From NCBI GenBank assembly GCA_000402515.1, contig AQRL01000033.1, forward strand, positions 1-48,865: a stretch of DNA of 48,865 nucleotides. The letters are read 5' to 3'. The notes below the pieces were generated by a model. That model saw only the letters and a list, made by a program, of their open reading frames with translations. It did no database searches and was not told where the DNA came from. The position numbers and the translations under genes are program-made. Positions 14,767 through 23,375 of this stretch are shown one piece after another (the stretch's first letter is position 1; each line of letters opens with the position of its first letter). The DNA comes from Nanoarchaeota archaeon SCGC AAA011-G17 (GTDB lineage: Archaea; Nanobdellota; Nanobdellia; SCGC-AAA011-G17).

Positions 14767-15195
14767 AAAAAGAGATAATGGACTGGGATATTTGTAAAAA
14801 AGAGCATGTAAGAGAAACAAGTGCTGATAATAACAAGATTAATTCTATATTAAAAATGTGTTCTGTTCGATTAAGATTTATAAAAAAAACAGGAAATAGA
14901 CGATGAAACTGCATCAATTATTATTGAAAATTATTATGAAATCATAAAGGAACTATTGACTGCCTTATTACTTAAAAATGGATTAAAATCAGACAATCAT
15001 GAATGCCTGATATCTTATTTAAAAAAAAATTATCCAAGTTATGAATATGAAACCAATATAATATTTGGGTTGAAGAATATCAGAAATAGGATTAATTATG
15101 ATGGATTTTTTGTTGATAAACAGTATTTAATTAAAAATAAATTAGAATTTGAGCATATTATTGAACTTTTGATAAAATTAATAACAGAGGGTTAA
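14763..15195 (+). CDS. HEPN-domain protein, frameshifted at an A8 run
   Basis: Partner of the upstream nucleotidyltransferase. Read directly from ATG 14763, the frame stops after about 45 codons. With seven instead of eight A at 14882-14889 it continues from FIKK into QEIDDETASIIIENYYEIIK, giving 143 residues. The body is a four-helix HEPN fold: ASIIIENYYEIIKELLTALL, NHECLISYLKKNY and IRNRINYDG. In ribonuclease HEPNs the motif is RX4-6H; here RNRINY ends in Tyr rather than His, so nuclease activity is doubtful, as in many small DUF86-like relatives. Confidence 0.6.
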
Positions 15196-15196
15196 A

Positions 15197-15613
15197 ATGA
15201 GCACCAAAGGAAAGGGAACAAGGGCTGAAAGAGAATTATTCCATATGTTTTGGGAGACTGGTTCTTTTATTCCTGTAAGAGCGGCAGGTTCTGGGAGTAC
15301 CCCCATTCCTAATCCTGATTTGATTGTCGGCAATGGTGAAAAGACTTTTGCTATTGAATGCAAGGCTCTGAAATCAGGAAGTAAATATTTCCCAAAAAAA
15401 GAGATTGACGAATTAAAGATATTCAGTGAGAGATTTGGCGCTGAGCCCTGGATTGGAATAAGGTTTGATAATGAGGGATGGTGGTTCTTGGATTTAAATA
15501 ATTTAGGGAAAAGCAAGAAAGACAACTTTATGGTTTCATTAGATATTGCCAGAAAGAGGGGATTAAGGTTTGAGGAATTAATCGGGAAATTCAAACAGAA
15601 AAAGATAATATAG
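15197..15613 (+). CDS. hjc: Holliday junction resolvase Hjc
   Basis: 138 residues, usual length. KGTRAERELFHMFWE carries the N-terminal Glu. VRAAGSGSTPIPNPDLIVGNGEKTFAIECKALKSG carries the PD-(D/E)XK core (PD, then E-C-K). It cuts four-way DNA junctions during recombination as a dimer. It starts one base after the HEPN gene stop region and may be read from the same transcript. It is not related to the DGRs in any visible way. Confidence 0.9.
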   Translation: MSTKGKGTRAERELFHMFWETGSFIPVRAAGSGSTPIPNPDLIVGNGEKTFAIECKALKSGSKYFPKKEIDELKIFSERFGAEPWIGIRFDNEGWWFLDLNNLGKSKKDNFMVSLDIARKRGLRFEELIGKFKQKKII

Positions 15614-15629
15614 ATAAATTTATAATAAA

Positions 15630-15641
15630 CGAAATATTACG
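15630..15641. promoter_or_regulatory. Operator-like site CGAAATATTACG (copy 1)
   Basis: A near-palindrome placed between a TATA-like TTATAATAAA (about 15620-15630) and the ATG at 15649 of the HTH-10 regulator. It differs at one base from the perfect palindrome at 16341-16352 directly after the same gene. Two such sites bracketing a regulator gene suggest autoregulation and control of the next gene. Confidence 0.55.
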
Positions 15642-15648
15642 TGTTTCT

Positions 15649-16335
15649 ATGTGGGTTGCAAAAATAAATGCTATTGATGAAAAGAATCCATTACATCAAG
15701 TAATCAAGGAAACGGGAATTACTCTCTATTACTATCCTTTGAATAATTATACAAAAGGAAACCGCTATTATTTTATTGCTTCTGGCTTGATTGCCGGAAC
15801 AGATGAGCAGAAAAAAGAATTTTTTAAAGAGTTTAGAAAATTAAAGAAATATTCCAAGAAAAGAAGGGTTTTGAATTATTTAGAAACGAAGGGAGATTTT
15901 CTGATGTTTATTACCTCTGAAACCAAGAGCGAGGAATTAAAGAAATTTATTCATATCTATTATAACCCTGCTGTAATTCACGTTAAGCCTGCTGTAATAT
16001 ATCCTAATTTAGAGGAAGAGCAGGAGGTTGCATGCATTGACAGGAAAATCCTTGAGAAGATGATCAATATTGCCAGAAAGAAGTATAAAGGAGAATTATC
16101 TTATCTAAAACAAGAAAAGATAGCAGATATTGGGATACTAAGTATTCTTCCAAAGATAACAGAGAAACAAAAAAGAGCCCTGCATCTGGCTATAGAAAGG
16201 GGCTATTATGAATATCCAAGGAAGATTGAACTTAAAAAGTTGGCTAAATTAATGGATATTTCTCTTTCTACTTATCAGGCACATTTGAGAAAGGCTGAAA
16301 GGAAATTACTGCCCTTTATAGGGAAGAAATTCTAA
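15649..16335 (+). CDS. HTH-10 (bacterio-opsin activator-like) transcription regulator
   Basis: 228 residues. The C-terminal 55 residues (ITEKQKRALHLAIERGYYEYPRK, then LAKLMDISLSTYQAHLRKAERKLL) are the HTH-10 domain of archaeal Bat-like regulators. The N-terminal part (about 1-115) is a sensory or dimer region of alpha/beta character, not recognised further. The gene is flanked by two nearly identical palindromes, one overlapping its own transcript start and one upstream of the neighbouring gene at 16416. It therefore probably controls itself and the following cluster. Confidence 0.85.
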   Translation: MWVAKINAIDEKNPLHQVIKETGITLYYYPLNNYTKGNRYYFIASGLIAGTDEQKKEFFKEFRKLKKYSKKRRVLNYLETKGDFLMFITSETKSEELKKFIHIYYNPAVIHVKPAVIYPNLEEEQEVACIDRKILEKMINIARKKYKGELSYLKQEKIADIGILSILPKITEKQKRALHLAIERGYYEYPRKIELKKLAKLMDISLSTYQAHLRKAERKLLPFIGKKF

Positions 16336-16340
16336 AAACA

Positions 16341-16352
16341 CGAAATATTTCG
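16341..16352. promoter_or_regulatory. Operator-like palindrome CGAAATATTTCG (copy 2)
   Basis: A perfect 12-bp palindrome directly after the HTH-10 gene and just upstream of a TATA-like GCTATAAATT (16352-16361) that serves the next gene. It matches the site at 15630-15641 at 11 of 12 positions. Confidence 0.6.
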
Positions 16353-16415
16353 CTATAAATTAGATATAATGCTCTATTTCTAACTTGTTAGTAATAAATT
16401 AGTTTGAGAAAGAGA

Positions 16416-17483
16416 ATGAAAAATTCAAGAAGAGAGTATTTTGATATACTCACAAAGGATGGCGAAGATGTAGATAGATATTTAGAAGAATATTACGAAG
16501 AAAAAATCTTTCCAAATTTTCCAGAAAAAAGAGAAATAATAAGAGGAATGCTAGAGAGAAAAAAAGGAAAGCAAAAATTAAGAGCAACGGCAACACATCT
16601 TGCCGTCTGTGCATTTATTGGTTATAGTTATGATGAAGAGTTAATAAGAATAAAGAGCGCAATTGAACTATTGAATTGGTCAACTTATCATGAGAATTGG
16701 GTAATTGATGGAAAAAATAATGGTGACAAAGATGCAAGAAAGAGAGAGAATGTACTTGGAATTATAGGATTTTATAATGATGCTATAAATATTGTTGCTG
16801 AAAATAGGGATAAGGGCATTGATTATGTTTTAACTCTAAAAGATATTCAAGAAAGAGTATTAAGGGGGTTTGAGGCAGAGAGGCATTTAAGTTTGGAGAA
16901 TGAACAAATTCTTAAAAATAAAAAATTATTTGAAAAATATTACAATATCAGAAACGATGATGCAGTTGGCTATTTCTTTGATGGTTGTGTTAAGATAGCA
17001 AGAATTTATAGTGATGGTGATAAAAAATTAGAAGAAAAATTAAGGTCTGTGTATAGGGATTTTGGAAGGGGTTCGGAAATTCTAAATGATTTGAGTGATT
17101 TTGTTATAACTACTGATAACCCAATTTCACATGAAAAAATAAGAGCAGACCAATTCTCTGATTTAAGGACAGATACAGTGACACTCCCTATATGGCTAAT
17201 GTATAATAAATCCTCAGAAAAGGACAGAGAATTTTTGAAGCATTTAAAGGGAAAAAGAATAATTGATAAACCAGAATCTAAGAAAGTTTTAGGAATATTT
17301 TATTCAACTGGAGCATATGAAGAAACAAAATCAGAGATAATCCATTTATATACAAGAATAAGAAAAAATTTAAGAGAGGTTGATATTGTCCCCCACATAA
17401 AAAGCTTATTAGGCAGTATGATATCTTCATTAAGTAGCAATAGGTTTTATCATAATTTAAAAAATAATTATATTTGGAGGTAA
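16416..17483 (+). CDS. Polyprenyl-synthase-like protein with degenerate Asp motifs
   Basis: 355 residues from ATG 16416; a TTG at 16404 is less likely. The all-helical layout recalls trans-isoprenyl diphosphate synthases. AIELLNWSTYHENWVIDG sits where the first DDXXD region would be (A.ELLH.ASL.HDD..D), ILNDLSDF where the second would be, and SDLRTDTVTLPIWLMY matches the D....K.TLP block. Both aspartate motifs are reduced, so prenyl transfer may be lost or altered; a terpene-synthase-like or regulatory role is possible. It follows the HTH-10 regulator and a palindromic site, and precedes a lipoprotein and a small membrane protein, so the group may be one regulon. The family call is tentative. 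Confidence 0.5.
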   Translation: MKNSRREYFDILTKDGEDVDRYLEEYYEEKIFPNFPEKREIIRGMLERKKGKQKLRATATHLAVCAFIGYSYDEELIRIKSAIELLNWSTYHENWVIDGKNNGDKDARKRENVLGIIGFYNDAINIVAENRDKGIDYVLTLKDIQERVLRGFEAERHLSLENEQILKNKKLFEKYYNIRNDDAVGYFFDGCVKIARIYSDGDKKLEEKLRSVYRDFGRGSEILNDLSDFVITTDNPISHEKIRADQFSDLRTDTVTLPIWLMYNKSSEKDREFLKHLKGKRIIDKPESKKVLGIFYSTGAYEETKSEIIHLYTRIRKNLREVDIVPHIKSLLGSMISSLSSNRFYHNLKNNYIWR

Positions 17484-17485
17484 AA

Positions 17486-17830
17486 ATGACAATCAAAAAA
17501 ACACTTTGTGCATTACTTATTGCAACAGGGGTCGGCTTAAGTGGATGTTGTTACAGTGATGATAGTATTAAATCTGATAATAGAAAGCCATTTCCAAAAG
17601 AGAAGATATTAACGATATCAGCAGAGAATTATTGCAAATATGTAGGTAAAAATCTTTCAGATTATAACTTGGTGGGTGTTCATTCACATGATTTTTTTGT
17701 TGACATGAATGAAGATAAATTCCTCCCTCCTCAAGATATAAGATGGAGAATACCCTCTGGAACTGAGGTGGTTGTTAATTATTACGCTGGTGATGGGACT
17801 GCTTTGATTCCAAAACAAAATGGAGAATAA
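17486..17830 (+). CDS. Small lipoprotein
   Basis: 114 residues from ATG 17486, chosen because GGAGGT stands just upstream. A basic start and hydrophobic stretch (MTIKKTLCALLIATGVGLSGC) end in the lipobox LSGC near residue 21, so Cys would be lipid-modified. The mature part (LTISAENYCKYVGKN... VHSHDFFVDMNEDKFLPPQDIRW) is not recognised. It overlaps the end of the polyprenyl-synthase-like gene region closely and the next gene by 11 bases. Confidence 0.65.
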   Translation: MTIKKTLCALLIATGVGLSGCCYSDDSIKSDNRKPFPKEKILTISAENYCKYVGKNLSDYNLVGVHSHDFFVDMNEDKFLPPQDIRWRIPSGTEVVVNYYAGDGTALIPKQNGE

Positions 17831-18332
17831 AATAGATAGTACGGGATCATGGATGGATGAAATGGAAAAAACCCATCTTATTTCAGGAGAGATAGATAAT
17901 AAAACAAATCTTTCTTATTTCAGAAATCTAGAGGAAATAATTGATGACTACGAAAAACTGAGTCCTAATAAAAAAAGAATAAGGAAATATGGCAATTTTT
18001 TAGTTGGTTATGTGTTATCTCCAGCTAGCTCTTGTTTTACGGCAGGAGGAGGTATAATTGGAGGTGGTACTGCTTTTTATGCAACCATGCCCCCCGATTT
18101 ACCAGTTTATACAAAGCTTATTCCTGCTTTTATAGGAGCAATAATGACGGGCATACCCACATCAGCAATGGCTTGGGGGATGTATTACTCTGGGGTACTT
18201 GGACGTGCAAAATATAAAATATTTAATAAACTTGATAAAAACATTAAAATTGGGGATAATGATATAAAGATGTATCTAAAAGCATGTCATGACCTCAATA
18301 GAAAATCCTTAGGATTCCCATTAGCTTCTTAA
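17820..18332 (+). CDS. Membrane protein with glycine-zipper segments
   Basis: 170 residues. An acidic N-terminus of about 60 residues precedes two hydrophobic segments: CFTAGGGIIGGGTAFYA with closely spaced glycines, and IPAFIGAIMTGIPTSAMAWGMYYSG. A polar C-terminal tail follows. Gly-rich paired helices can pack tightly or oligomerise. It overlaps the lipoprotein gene, so the two may act together at the envelope. No family recognised. Confidence 0.6.
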   Translation: MENKIDSTGSWMDEMEKTHLISGEIDNKTNLSYFRNLEEIIDDYEKLSPNKKRIRKYGNFLVGYVLSPASSCFTAGGGIIGGGTAFYATMPPDLPVYTKLIPAFIGAIMTGIPTSAMAWGMYYSGVLGRAKYKIFNKLDKNIKIGDNDIKMYLKACHDLNRKSLGFPLAS

Positions 18333-18356
18333 CTAAAATTTTCCTTTTTTCGTATG

Positions 18357-18367
18357 ATTTATAAATA
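18357..18367 (+). promoter_or_regulatory. TATA box of amrS
   Basis: ATTTATAAATA lies about 27 nt upstream of ATG 18390. Confidence 0.55.
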
Positions 18368-18389
18368 ATCTCTCTTTTGTGGAGTATAT

Positions 18390-19382
18390 ATGAAAGAAGC
18401 ACTATTTTATGACAAAATAAAGAACAAGAAAGTGCAGTGCAGACTCTGCCCACACAATTGTTTTATTAATGAGAATGGAAGAGGGTATTGCGGTGTCAGA
18501 GAAAATAAGAGGGGAAAACTATATTCTTTAGTTTATGGGAAACCAATTGCTATTCAACTTGATGCTGTGGAAAAGAAGCCGTTATATCACTTTATGCCTG
18601 GAGAAAAGGCATTGTCATTTGGTACAGTTGGATGTAATCTTGATTGTCAGTGGTGCCAGAACTTTAATATGTCTAGAGCCAAACCAGAGGAAAATGATCT
18701 TGCTGAAATTCCGCCTGATGAGATAATTAATATGTGCATTGATAAAGGATGCAAGATTATTGCGTATACTTATTCAGAGCCTGTTGTAGCAATAGAGTAT
18801 ATGCTGGATATTGCCAAGTTAGCCAAAAAAAATAAAATAAAAAGTGTCTTGGTGAGTAATGGGTATATTAGTGAAAAGCCACTAAAAGAATTGTGCAAAT
18901 ATATAGATGGAGCAAATATTGACTTAAAGAGCTTTAATGAAAAGATCTACAAGAGGTTCTGCAATGGCAATCTAAAAGATGTTCTGAAAAGCTTGAAGAT
19001 ATTAAAAAAGAATAAAGTCTGGCTAGAGATTACAAATCTTGTAATTCCAGAGGTAAATGACAACAAGGAAGAGGTTGAGAAGATGTGCAAATGGATAAGC
19101 ACTAATCTAGGAAAGGATGTTCCATTACACTTTTCTAAGTTTTTTCCGATGTATAAAATGAGTGATGTTGAAGAGACGCCTATTGCTACTTTAGAAGAAA
19201 TGAGAAAGATAGCTGAGGATTATCTTGAATTTGTATATTTGGGAAATGTGAATGAAGAGGCAAACACCAAATGCCCAAGCTGCGGTGAAATTGTTATAAA
19301 AAGGGCGGGATTTTTTGTTAGTAATGAATTAAAAGAAGGGAAGTGCAAATGCGGGGAAAAAATTCCTGGTGTATGGGAGTAA
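18390..19382 (+). CDS. amrS: AmmeMemoRadiSam radical SAM protein (AmrS-like)
   Basis: 330 residues. An N-terminal Cys cluster (CRLCPHNC, GYCGV) precedes the radical SAM motif GCNLDCQWCQN (Cys 82, 86, 89). YTYSEPVVAIEYMLDIAKLA and SVLVSNGYI are family hallmarks, close to pyruvate-formate-lyase activating enzymes. A C-terminal zinc ribbon (CPSCGE, CKCGE) completes the archaeal form. The usual partners AmmeMemo and the dioxygenase-like protein are not in view, and the reaction is unknown. It overlaps the lamin-tail gene by 10 bases. Confidence 0.85.
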   Translation: MKEALFYDKIKNKKVQCRLCPHNCFINENGRGYCGVRENKRGKLYSLVYGKPIAIQLDAVEKKPLYHFMPGEKALSFGTVGCNLDCQWCQNFNMSRAKPEENDLAEIPPDEIINMCIDKGCKIIAYTYSEPVVAIEYMLDIAKLAKKNKIKSVLVSNGYISEKPLKELCKYIDGANIDLKSFNEKIYKRFCNGNLKDVLKSLKILKKNKVWLEITNLVIPEVNDNKEEVEKMCKWISTNLGKDVPLHFSKFFPMYKMSDVEETPIATLEEMRKIAEDYLEFVYLGNVNEEANTKCPSCGEIVIKRAGFFVSNELKEGKCKCGEKIPGVWE

Positions 19383-21115
19383 TTCTTATCTTTTTTGTTG
19401 AATTTGTTAATGCTGATATTAGAATAAATGAAATAATGGCAAATCCTGATTATGATGAAGATTTAAATGAATGGATTGAAATTTATAATGATGGAAATAG
19501 TTCTATTGATATTAAGGATTACAAAATTGGAGACAAATTAATTAAGGGTGGAAATTCAAATGGTAGCGGAGCAATCATATCTGCAAATTATTTTGGAATA
19601 ATAACTGACAGTGAGAATAGGGTTTACGACAATTTTTATTTTGGAGAAAATATTGTTAAGTTATATTTAGAAGGAGATTTGGTATTAAGCAATGGCGGAA
19701 AGGAGATTATATTATATGATAATAATGGAAATGAGATTGATAGAGTCAGCTATCCTGCAATAGGTGCTGGAGAAGATTACAGCCTTATTAATGAGGGTTG
19801 GGTTAAGACATCCATAATAACTCCAGGAAGAAGCAATGAAGAAAACAAAAGCAGTAAAAATGATTATTCTGTTATTGAAATCAGCGAATTCCTGCCTGAC
19901 CCTGAAGGTGATGATGACAAAGCAATGCCTGATGGAGAGTGGGTTGAGTTATATAATAAAGGCAGCAAAGATTTGGACTTATTTGGGTTTAAATTAAGAG
20001 ATAACAGTGAAAAAGAAGTTTTGATTGATAATGTGCATTCTGATAATACTATAATAAAATCCAAAAAATATTTGGTTGTTTATATGAATGGAATTTACGG
20101 CTTCCTTAATAATAATGGCCTTGAAAAAATAAAATTGTATGATTTAAATGACAATCTTATTGATGAAGTCAGCTATAGCGAGAGCAAAGAAGGGGTCAGC
20201 TGGAGCAAGGTGGATGACAGATGGAGAATGAGTGTCCCAAGTATTGCAGGTGAGAATAGTGATGAAAAAATAAATAATTCTGTTCTGAAGATTGAACAAT
20301 TTTATGACCTTGGAAGCAATAAGGCAGCTGAATGGGGGGATGTTTTAAGAGTTAAGGTGAATATCTATAAGGCAAACAGCAACAAGAATGTTGTTTATCT
20401 TTATGCCAAAAGAGATAATGAAAAAATAAGCAAAGAGACAAAAATGAATGTTTATGAAAAATTCAGCAACCAGACTGTTACCTTGCCTTTACAAATATAC
20501 CCAAACTGCGACAATAAATTCAGTGATGGAAGATATGATGTTATTTTAGAGGGATTAGATGCTGAGGTTGACACGGCTGAGATTGAAGTAAGAGAGAGCG
20601 AGTTCTGCAAAAGCGAAAGTGTTGTCAGTGAAAAAAAGTTTGAGTATAAGCTGCTAAATTTTCCAACTGTTATAAAATTAAATAATGAGTTTGAGGGGGT
20701 TGTAAGCTTAAAAAACAATGAAGACAGTGACTTAAATGTTAACTTATCAAGCTATGTTTATAGAGGCAGTAAAAAATATAGTGATGAAAATTTACAAAAG
20801 ATTGTAATTCCAAGCGGGGGGGAGATTAATGTCAACCTTAAGAATATTGTAAGAGAGGCTGAAGCGGGGGATTATAACTTCAAAATAGAAATCCTGAAAG
20901 AGGGAAGAAAGACACCTTATGAAATCAAAAAAGAAGTAGTAATATCAAAAGACAGCACTAGCACCACTGAAAACAAAAAAGAAAAGATTATAAACAGGAT
21001 TACAGGCGGTGTTGTATATGAAAGCAGCGGGGTTAAGGCTAAAAGAACTGGAATATTCTTCTTTGCTTTCAGCATAACTTTACTGCTTGTGTACCAAATT
21101 TGGATAAGAAAATGA
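19373..21115 (+). CDS. Secreted lamin-tail-domain protein with C-terminal anchor
   Basis: 580 residues from ATG 19373, which gives a clean signal peptide (MGVILIFFVEFVNA). Two lamin-tail domains follow: one opens IRINEIMANPDYDEDLNEWIEIYN (about 17-140), the second IEISEFLPDPEGDDDKAMPDGEWVELYN-like (about 160-290), both with the E.. PN/D.....W.E..N pattern. Two further beta domains precede a C-terminal helix (IFFFAFSITLLLVYQIW) and IRK. It is a cell-surface protein anchored at its C-terminus. The preceding and following genes overlap it, so it is part of a small operon. Confidence 0.8.
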   Translation: MGVILIFFVEFVNADIRINEIMANPDYDEDLNEWIEIYNDGNSSIDIKDYKIGDKLIKGGNSNGSGAIISANYFGIITDSENRVYDNFYFGENIVKLYLEGDLVLSNGGKEIILYDNNGNEIDRVSYPAIGAGEDYSLINEGWVKTSIITPGRSNEENKSSKNDYSVIEISEFLPDPEGDDDKAMPDGEWVELYNKGSKDLDLFGFKLRDNSEKEVLIDNVHSDNTIIKSKKYLVVYMNGIYGFLNNNGLEKIKLYDLNDNLIDEVSYSESKEGVSWSKVDDRWRMSVPSIAGENSDEKINNSVLKIEQFYDLGSNKAAEWGDVLRVKVNIYKANSNKNVVYLYAKRDNEKISKETKMNVYEKFSNQTVTLPLQIYPNCDNKFSDGRYDVILEGLDAEVDTAEIEVRESEFCKSESVVSEKKFEYKLLNFPTVIKLNNEFEGVVSLKNNEDSDLNVNLSSYVYRGSKKYSDENLQKIVIPSGGEINVNLKNIVREAEAGDYNFKIEILKEGRKTPYEIKKEVVISKDSTSTTENKKEKIINRITGGVVYESSGVKAKRTGIFFFAFSITLLLVYQIWIRK

Positions 21116-21531
21116 AAATCGTTGCGAGGGTTATAATTGAAATTTTGGGTGCTCCAAAAGAGCATGTAGAGAACACTATGAAAATGGTTGTTGAGGAATT
21201 AGAAAAAAGAAAAGAGGTAAAAATATTAAAAAAAGAATTTGCTGAAGCAGAGACTGTAAAGGATGAAAAACTAAAGAATTTCTGGAGCAGCTTTGTAGAG
21301 GTGGATTTAGAAAGTGAGGATATAGAAAGCCTGATAGGAATATGCTTTGATTTTCTGCCCAGTTCTATAGAAATTATTGAGCCAAGCGATTTTAGATTAA
21401 ACAGCAGACAGGTGGATGATGTTTTGAATGACCTGCTTGAGAAATTACATAAATTCAGTATGGCTGTAAGAAATATGCATGCTGAAAATGTTCTTCTAAA
21501 AAAGAAATTAGATGGAGAGATAAAGGAGTAA
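21112..21531 (+). CDS. Conserved-looking small helical/beta protein, unknown function
   Basis: 139 residues from ATG 21112, which overlaps the stop of the lamin-tail gene (ATGA). It begins MKIVARVIIEILGAPKEHVENTMKMVVEELEK, continues FWSSFVEVDLESEDIESLIGICFDFLPSSIEIIEP, and ends in a charged helix (DVLNDLLEKLHKFS...). No signal or membrane segment. The first half resembles a ferredoxin-like alpha/beta unit. No function can be assigned. Confidence 0.65.
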   Translation: MKIVARVIIEILGAPKEHVENTMKMVVEELEKRKEVKILKKEFAEAETVKDEKLKNFWSSFVEVDLESEDIESLIGICFDFLPSSIEIIEPSDFRLNSRQVDDVLNDLLEKLHKFSMAVRNMHAENVLLKKKLDGEIKE

Positions 21532-21533
21532 AA

Positions 21534-21677
21534 ATGGATAATCAAGAAAAAGAAAATAAACAAGGATATAGAATTACTGACAATTACTCGTTTGGATCAT
21601 TAAGGACTATTTTTGGCAATAGATGCATTGATTATTACACCCAAACCCAATGTGACTGCAATTCAAAAAAAGAATAA
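21534..21677 (+). CDS. Very small protein (47 aa)
   Basis: Starts MDNQEKENKQGYRITDNYSF and contains three Cys near the end (C-X9-C-D-C). An AAAGGAG ribosome-binding site (21522-21528) lies 5 nt upstream, and the frame fills the whole gap to the convergent gene, ending one base before it. This spacing supports a real gene. Function unknown. Confidence 0.5.
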   Translation: MDNQEKENKQGYRITDNYSFGSLRTIFGNRCIDYYTQTQCDCNSKKE

Positions 21678-23342
21678 TTATTTTTTCCTTCCTTTCAGGA
21701 ATTTTTCCATTTCAGTTATTGAACTGTCTAATTCGTGCTGGATTCTTCCTTTTACCTGATGAGTTATAGCTGGCCTTCTTTGCGGTATTTGTGATGCTGG
21801 TGCAAATGGATGACGGAATTCCTGAGCAGAAGATGGCTTAGAAGGCTTTTTCTTGAATTTTAATAAGCCTTTTTTGTAAGCTAAATAACCTCCTCCGGCA
21901 ACTACGATTAATAACAATAAAACCATTAATACCCAAAATAAAGTACTTGAGCCTGATTCCTTTGTCTGAGATGCTGTTGTACTGCTTGTTGTTTCAGGGG
22001 TACAATTATCCTCTGCATTATCTATGCAATCACCAAAGGCATCACATTTTCCAGGACAGGCACCGGCTGTACAAACCGAACCCTCTTTGCATTCCTCTTT
22101 CTGCTTTTCTACTGTATCACCTGCAGGGCAATTATCCCCTTTTGTATCCTGACATAATCCCCAGTAATCACATGTTCCGGGGCAAGCATCTGAGGTTGTA
22201 CAAGAAGAATCCTCTGGACAATCTACAGTCCCTCCCTTTTCCTCATTTTGCTTTTTTCTTTCTTCTGTTTGATTAGAACTTGATGTTTCTGTTGTGTTAG
22301 CTGAAATTTCAGAAAGAGCCAATTGATTTAGAAGAGCTGCTGCTGTTGACCTTACATTACAAAGTGATTCTGGTTTTGGCCAACAATCTTCAGTTGATGC
22401 TTTTTGTGAAACTATCCAGTTTAATGCTTTTGTTCTTTTATCTGAATCGGGAATTATAAGAGAGATAAATGCTGTGTCAAAGAGGTTTGCTGAACCCCAG
22501 TATCCAAAGCTATTCTGCTCATCCAATACTTTTGCTAAATATTTATTATTATTTGTAACAGAATAAAGCAAGGTATTTTGCAAGGGTGTTAAATCTCCTT
22601 GATTTTCCAGCCATTTTGGATCTGTTTGTTTTAAAGCAAATAGTGCAAATGCTGTTGATTCTTTATCACATGCTGCTGCTTGTGTTGTTGTTCCCCAGCA
22701 TGGATAACCTAGTTCTAAAATTATTTCCTTCTGATTAGTTATTTCCTTGTTGATATAATACCTATTTGAACTTGCTTCCCTTATTAAGGATAAAGAAATT
22801 GGGGCAGAGGATAAAGAGGTACAGTCTATCTTAATGCTGTTTGTTGTTTGAGAGATTAGGGATTCAATGCTTATCCATGGAGTAAATCCTGCACTTATTA
22901 TAACTGATTGAGATTGAGAAGGATTATTTGGATCTGATATTGTACAGGAACCGGCGATTGTTGAGATTATCTGGGCTTTCCAACCTGCTGTTTCTCCGCT
23001 GTACTGGAAGGTTGAGGCATTTAACAACCAATTTTTTAATTTTACAGTTGTTGCTGATGAAGCAGATAAGTCATTTAAAGCAAGCAGTGCAAATGATGCG
23101 TCTTTTATATTACATGAATCTGAGGTTGTACAAGAATTCATCTTTGTTTCTAGCCAAGATATTGTTTCCTGTTTATTTGTATAGCTCACATCCTTTAGAG
23201 ATAAAAGCGCCAAAGAAGTATCCTGAATATTGTTATTCCAATTATTATGGGATAGTTTAGAAATAAGCCAATCCTGATTTGCTGAATATGCTAAGGGAAC
23301 TAATATGAATATAATTAGTATTAGTAGACATTGTTTATTCAT
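21678..23342 (-). CDS. Surface protein: alpha/alpha-toroid repeats, Cys-rich repeats, C-terminal anchor
   Basis: 554 residues from ATG 23342 (GTG 23348 is an alternative), behind GGTG. Signal peptide at about 1-20 (LLILIIFILVPLAYSA). Residues 20-340 hold repeats of the type DTSLALLSLKD, DASFALLALND, STAFALFALKQ and STAAALLNQLA, each followed by a W-containing helix. This is the pattern of terpenoid-cyclase/prenyltransferase-like toroids used for protein binding. Then two Cys-rich modules (CPGTCDYWGLCQDTKGDNC and CPGKCDAFGDCIDNAEDNC), a Thr/Ser spacer, a membrane helix (LFWVLMVLLLLIVVAGGG) and a basic inner tail. Probably an adhesion or structural surface protein. Confidence 0.75.
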   Translation of the reverse strand: MNKQCLLILIIFILVPLAYSANQDWLISKLSHNNWNNNIQDTSLALLSLKDVSYTNKQETISWLETKMNSCTTSDSCNIKDASFALLALNDLSASSATTVKLKNWLLNASTFQYSGETAGWKAQIISTIAGSCTISDPNNPSQSQSVIISAGFTPWISIESLISQTTNSIKIDCTSLSSAPISLSLIREASSNRYYINKEITNQKEIILELGYPCWGTTTQAAACDKESTAFALFALKQTDPKWLENQGDLTPLQNTLLYSVTNNNKYLAKVLDEQNSFGYWGSANLFDTAFISLIIPDSDKRTKALNWIVSQKASTEDCWPKPESLCNVRSTAAALLNQLALSEISANTTETSSSNQTEERKKQNEEKGGTVDCPEDSSCTTSDACPGTCDYWGLCQDTKGDNCPAGDTVEKQKEECKEGSVCTAGACPGKCDAFGDCIDNAEDNCTPETTSSTTASQTKESGSSTLFWVLMVLLLLIVVAGGGYLAYKKGLLKFKKKPSKPSSAQEFRHPFAPASQIPQRRPAITHQVKGRIQHELDSSITEMEKFLKGRKK

Positions 23343-23375
23343 AAACACACCTTTTAGTTGAATATATGGAAGATT

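Noticed and set aside
14956-15195. Short independent HEPN gene starting at 14956
   Set aside because: The upstream frame joined through the A8 run gives a complete HEPN protein coupled by ATGA to the NTase gene.
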